Shown piece after piece: positions 62,201 through 64,000 of a stretch of 64,000 bases of DNA. The DNA comes from Epiperipatus broadwayi. Taxonomy: Eukaryota; Onychophora; Udeonychophora; Euonychophora; Peripatidae. The position numbers were made by a program, and so were the translations under genes. The stretch is taken from contig JAQFVV010012405.1 of NCBI GenBank assembly GCA_028023455.1, forward strand, positions 5,849,334-5,913,333, read 5' to 3'. How positions within the stretch are numbered: the first letter of the stretch is position 1; each line of letters opens with the position of its first letter. The notes beneath the pieces were generated by a model. It ran no database searches. It saw only the letters and a program-made list of their open reading frames with translations, and had not been told where the DNA came from.

Positions 62201-64000
62201 TATATATACTTCTTTAAGATATGACAGAAGAGAGACATAAAATAGTTGGTGAGCGAATATTAAAACCAATGAAAAGAATATAACTTTTGATTCCCACTTT
62301 AAATATATATGTGCTCATTATAGAAGAAAACAGACTTTAGCAACCTTCACTTTATTACAGGAAGAAACAATGTGTATATTTATGAAATCCCATATGAAGA
62401 AACTTTATTTCGTGGAAACTTAAGAAATTCATTGTTGAATCTCCAAGCAAGAGAAAATAATGGCCTAACAACAAATAATTATTTAAAACCTGTGATCTAA
62501 ACAAAATTTGTTAATCCATTATAATATTCATGAAAAATATATTTGACTTCCAATAAACATAAGAAATCATTTTATGTAAAATATTGATTTCTAACATTAA
62601 TAAGAATTTTTTGACAGCTGCGCTAGTATATTTATTAGCATAGAATTATTTTTAGAGAAAAGCTGACTTGAATTTTCCAATGCTGTTATAATACCAATAT
62701 GTCATTCCAGATCACTTTATACTAAACTTCTGGATCTTATAGATAACTCCTCAACTTGCATGTATTACTTTAGTGCAGTGGAATATCACATGATGTAGGA
62801 ATAATACATTGCATTGATATAAAGAAATCGATATAAACGAGATCACACGGGTATACATATGTACTCAAATTATAACTCAACCACATTCAACTCATCATAT
62901 AATGATTGCTTATTACAAATAATAAACAGAGGCTTATTCTTCAAGACATTAGCGACAAGAAATCTCATAACAATATCTCATATTATCATGTCCTATTGAT
63001 GCAGAATACTTGATTCAGCGTAGGAGTACATAATAAACAATTACGTATTAAGCAATTTATATAGTACACGATTTTCTAAGTCATATTTAGAAAATTATTT
63101 ATGTTTAGTATAATTGGTTGTTAGTTCTTTTATTTTAAGAATAGTTATATTTGAACAGATACAATTAAGAGAAAATATTCACCATTATCCTAAATTTTAA
63201 TAATCATCAACTTATGCAAGTATTAATAATTTATTTAGATTTTCTTAGACTCTTTAAACTGATTAAATCATAATAAGTTGAACATCCATTAGTATTCTGT
63301 CAGAGTGTCATTACACACACATTTTTTTTCTTAGTTGCAAATAGATACTTATTATTTTATATCACCATAAGTCGCAACACTAATATTAGTTTAATACCAG
63401 GAAGTTATTTGGTTATTATTATATTCTTTATATATACATATTCATAGTTCATCTAGCAACTATAAATATATCATAATCATATTGCTGTTATATATGGTAG
63501 AGTCAGAGATTAAGTGTTCTACTAAGCACATCTCTTGTAAATAATTTTTAAGAAATGTAAGTTACTTTATATATATAAATTCATTGCTTTGCATTCGTTT
63601 ATGTTTTAGAGCTAGCACATATCATTAAGTAACCTGTTTCTAATTATGTATTGTTATAAGCATGGAAAATAGAATAAGATTCATAAAGTCTCTTATTTTA
63701 CTTAGTCAATTCTAGGCTTAGTGAATCTATTAACTTAATTTCGATAGAGTCTCTATCTCATGGGTAACCCATTCCATTGGCAGTACTTCTTACCGTACAA
63801 TATATATTTATAAAAGTCTTGAAATTTTTAATATTGTCTTTAGAGTATGGATTCCATATTGTAGTACATAAATTTTTGTCTGTCAAAAAATAATTGTAGA
63901 GCCCATTATTTTTAATGCTTTTATTAATTATATAATATGTATAGTAGAATATCCTCATATTGTTCTCTTAACAGAGATACTGTTAATAAAGTGCTTTTGT

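Overview
The window is an AT-rich stretch of an animal nuclear genome, roughly three-quarters A+T by eye. It lies inside one gene on the + strand, the alpha subunit of mitochondrial electron transfer flavoprotein (ETFA). Three consecutive internal exons can be read: 2002-2112, 28011-28115 and 58886-59037. They have GT/AG splice sites, compatible phases and a protein sequence that follows animal ETFA closely. Introns of about 25.9 kb and 30.8 kb separate them. The 5' exons lie before the window and the final exon(s) lie beyond it. Exon-intron structure, very long introns and the repeat set point to a metazoan, most likely an invertebrate. The phylum cannot be fixed from what is visible.

Almost everything else is mobile-element debris. 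From left to right: a 726-bp non-autonomous hAT element (3232-3957) containing a long hairpin; a fourfold ~68-bp tandem array carrying an LTR/primer-binding-site-like junction (6981-7220); an incomplete LTR-retroelement-like region with a decayed coiled-coil, Gag-like reading frame (about 10.4-13.3 kb); a 5'-truncated RTE-type LINE (21157-22497); a tRNA-derived SINE with a perfect 12-bp target duplication (23519-23626); exon 2; further RTE fragments (30.0, 31.4 and 32.7-33.3 kb); and a nearly complete minus-strand Ty3/gypsy element of Mag-like type (33330-37721), which split an older RTE copy.

Further right are a decayed minus-strand reverse-transcriptase element (39003-40180); a ~700-bp inverted repeat (40685-41388); a hAT element with a broken transposase (46613-47671) inserted in an RTE endonuclease relic; a compact 45-bp-stem foldback (50023-50152); a SPIN-like hAT end (51234); a decayed near-full-length RTE copy on the minus strand (about 54.3-57.0 kb); exon 3; SINE-like pieces (59.6 and 60.25 kb); and a piece of a second LINE lineage (61.0-62.2 kb).

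Apart from ETFA no working host gene is supported; most short open frames are chance or antisense frames in AT-rich DNA. I found no convincing undescribed functional system. The structures most worth a second look are the foldback at 50 kb, the large palindrome at 41 kb, the tandem LTR/PBS-like array at 7 kb, and the nested insertions that give a relative order of transposition.
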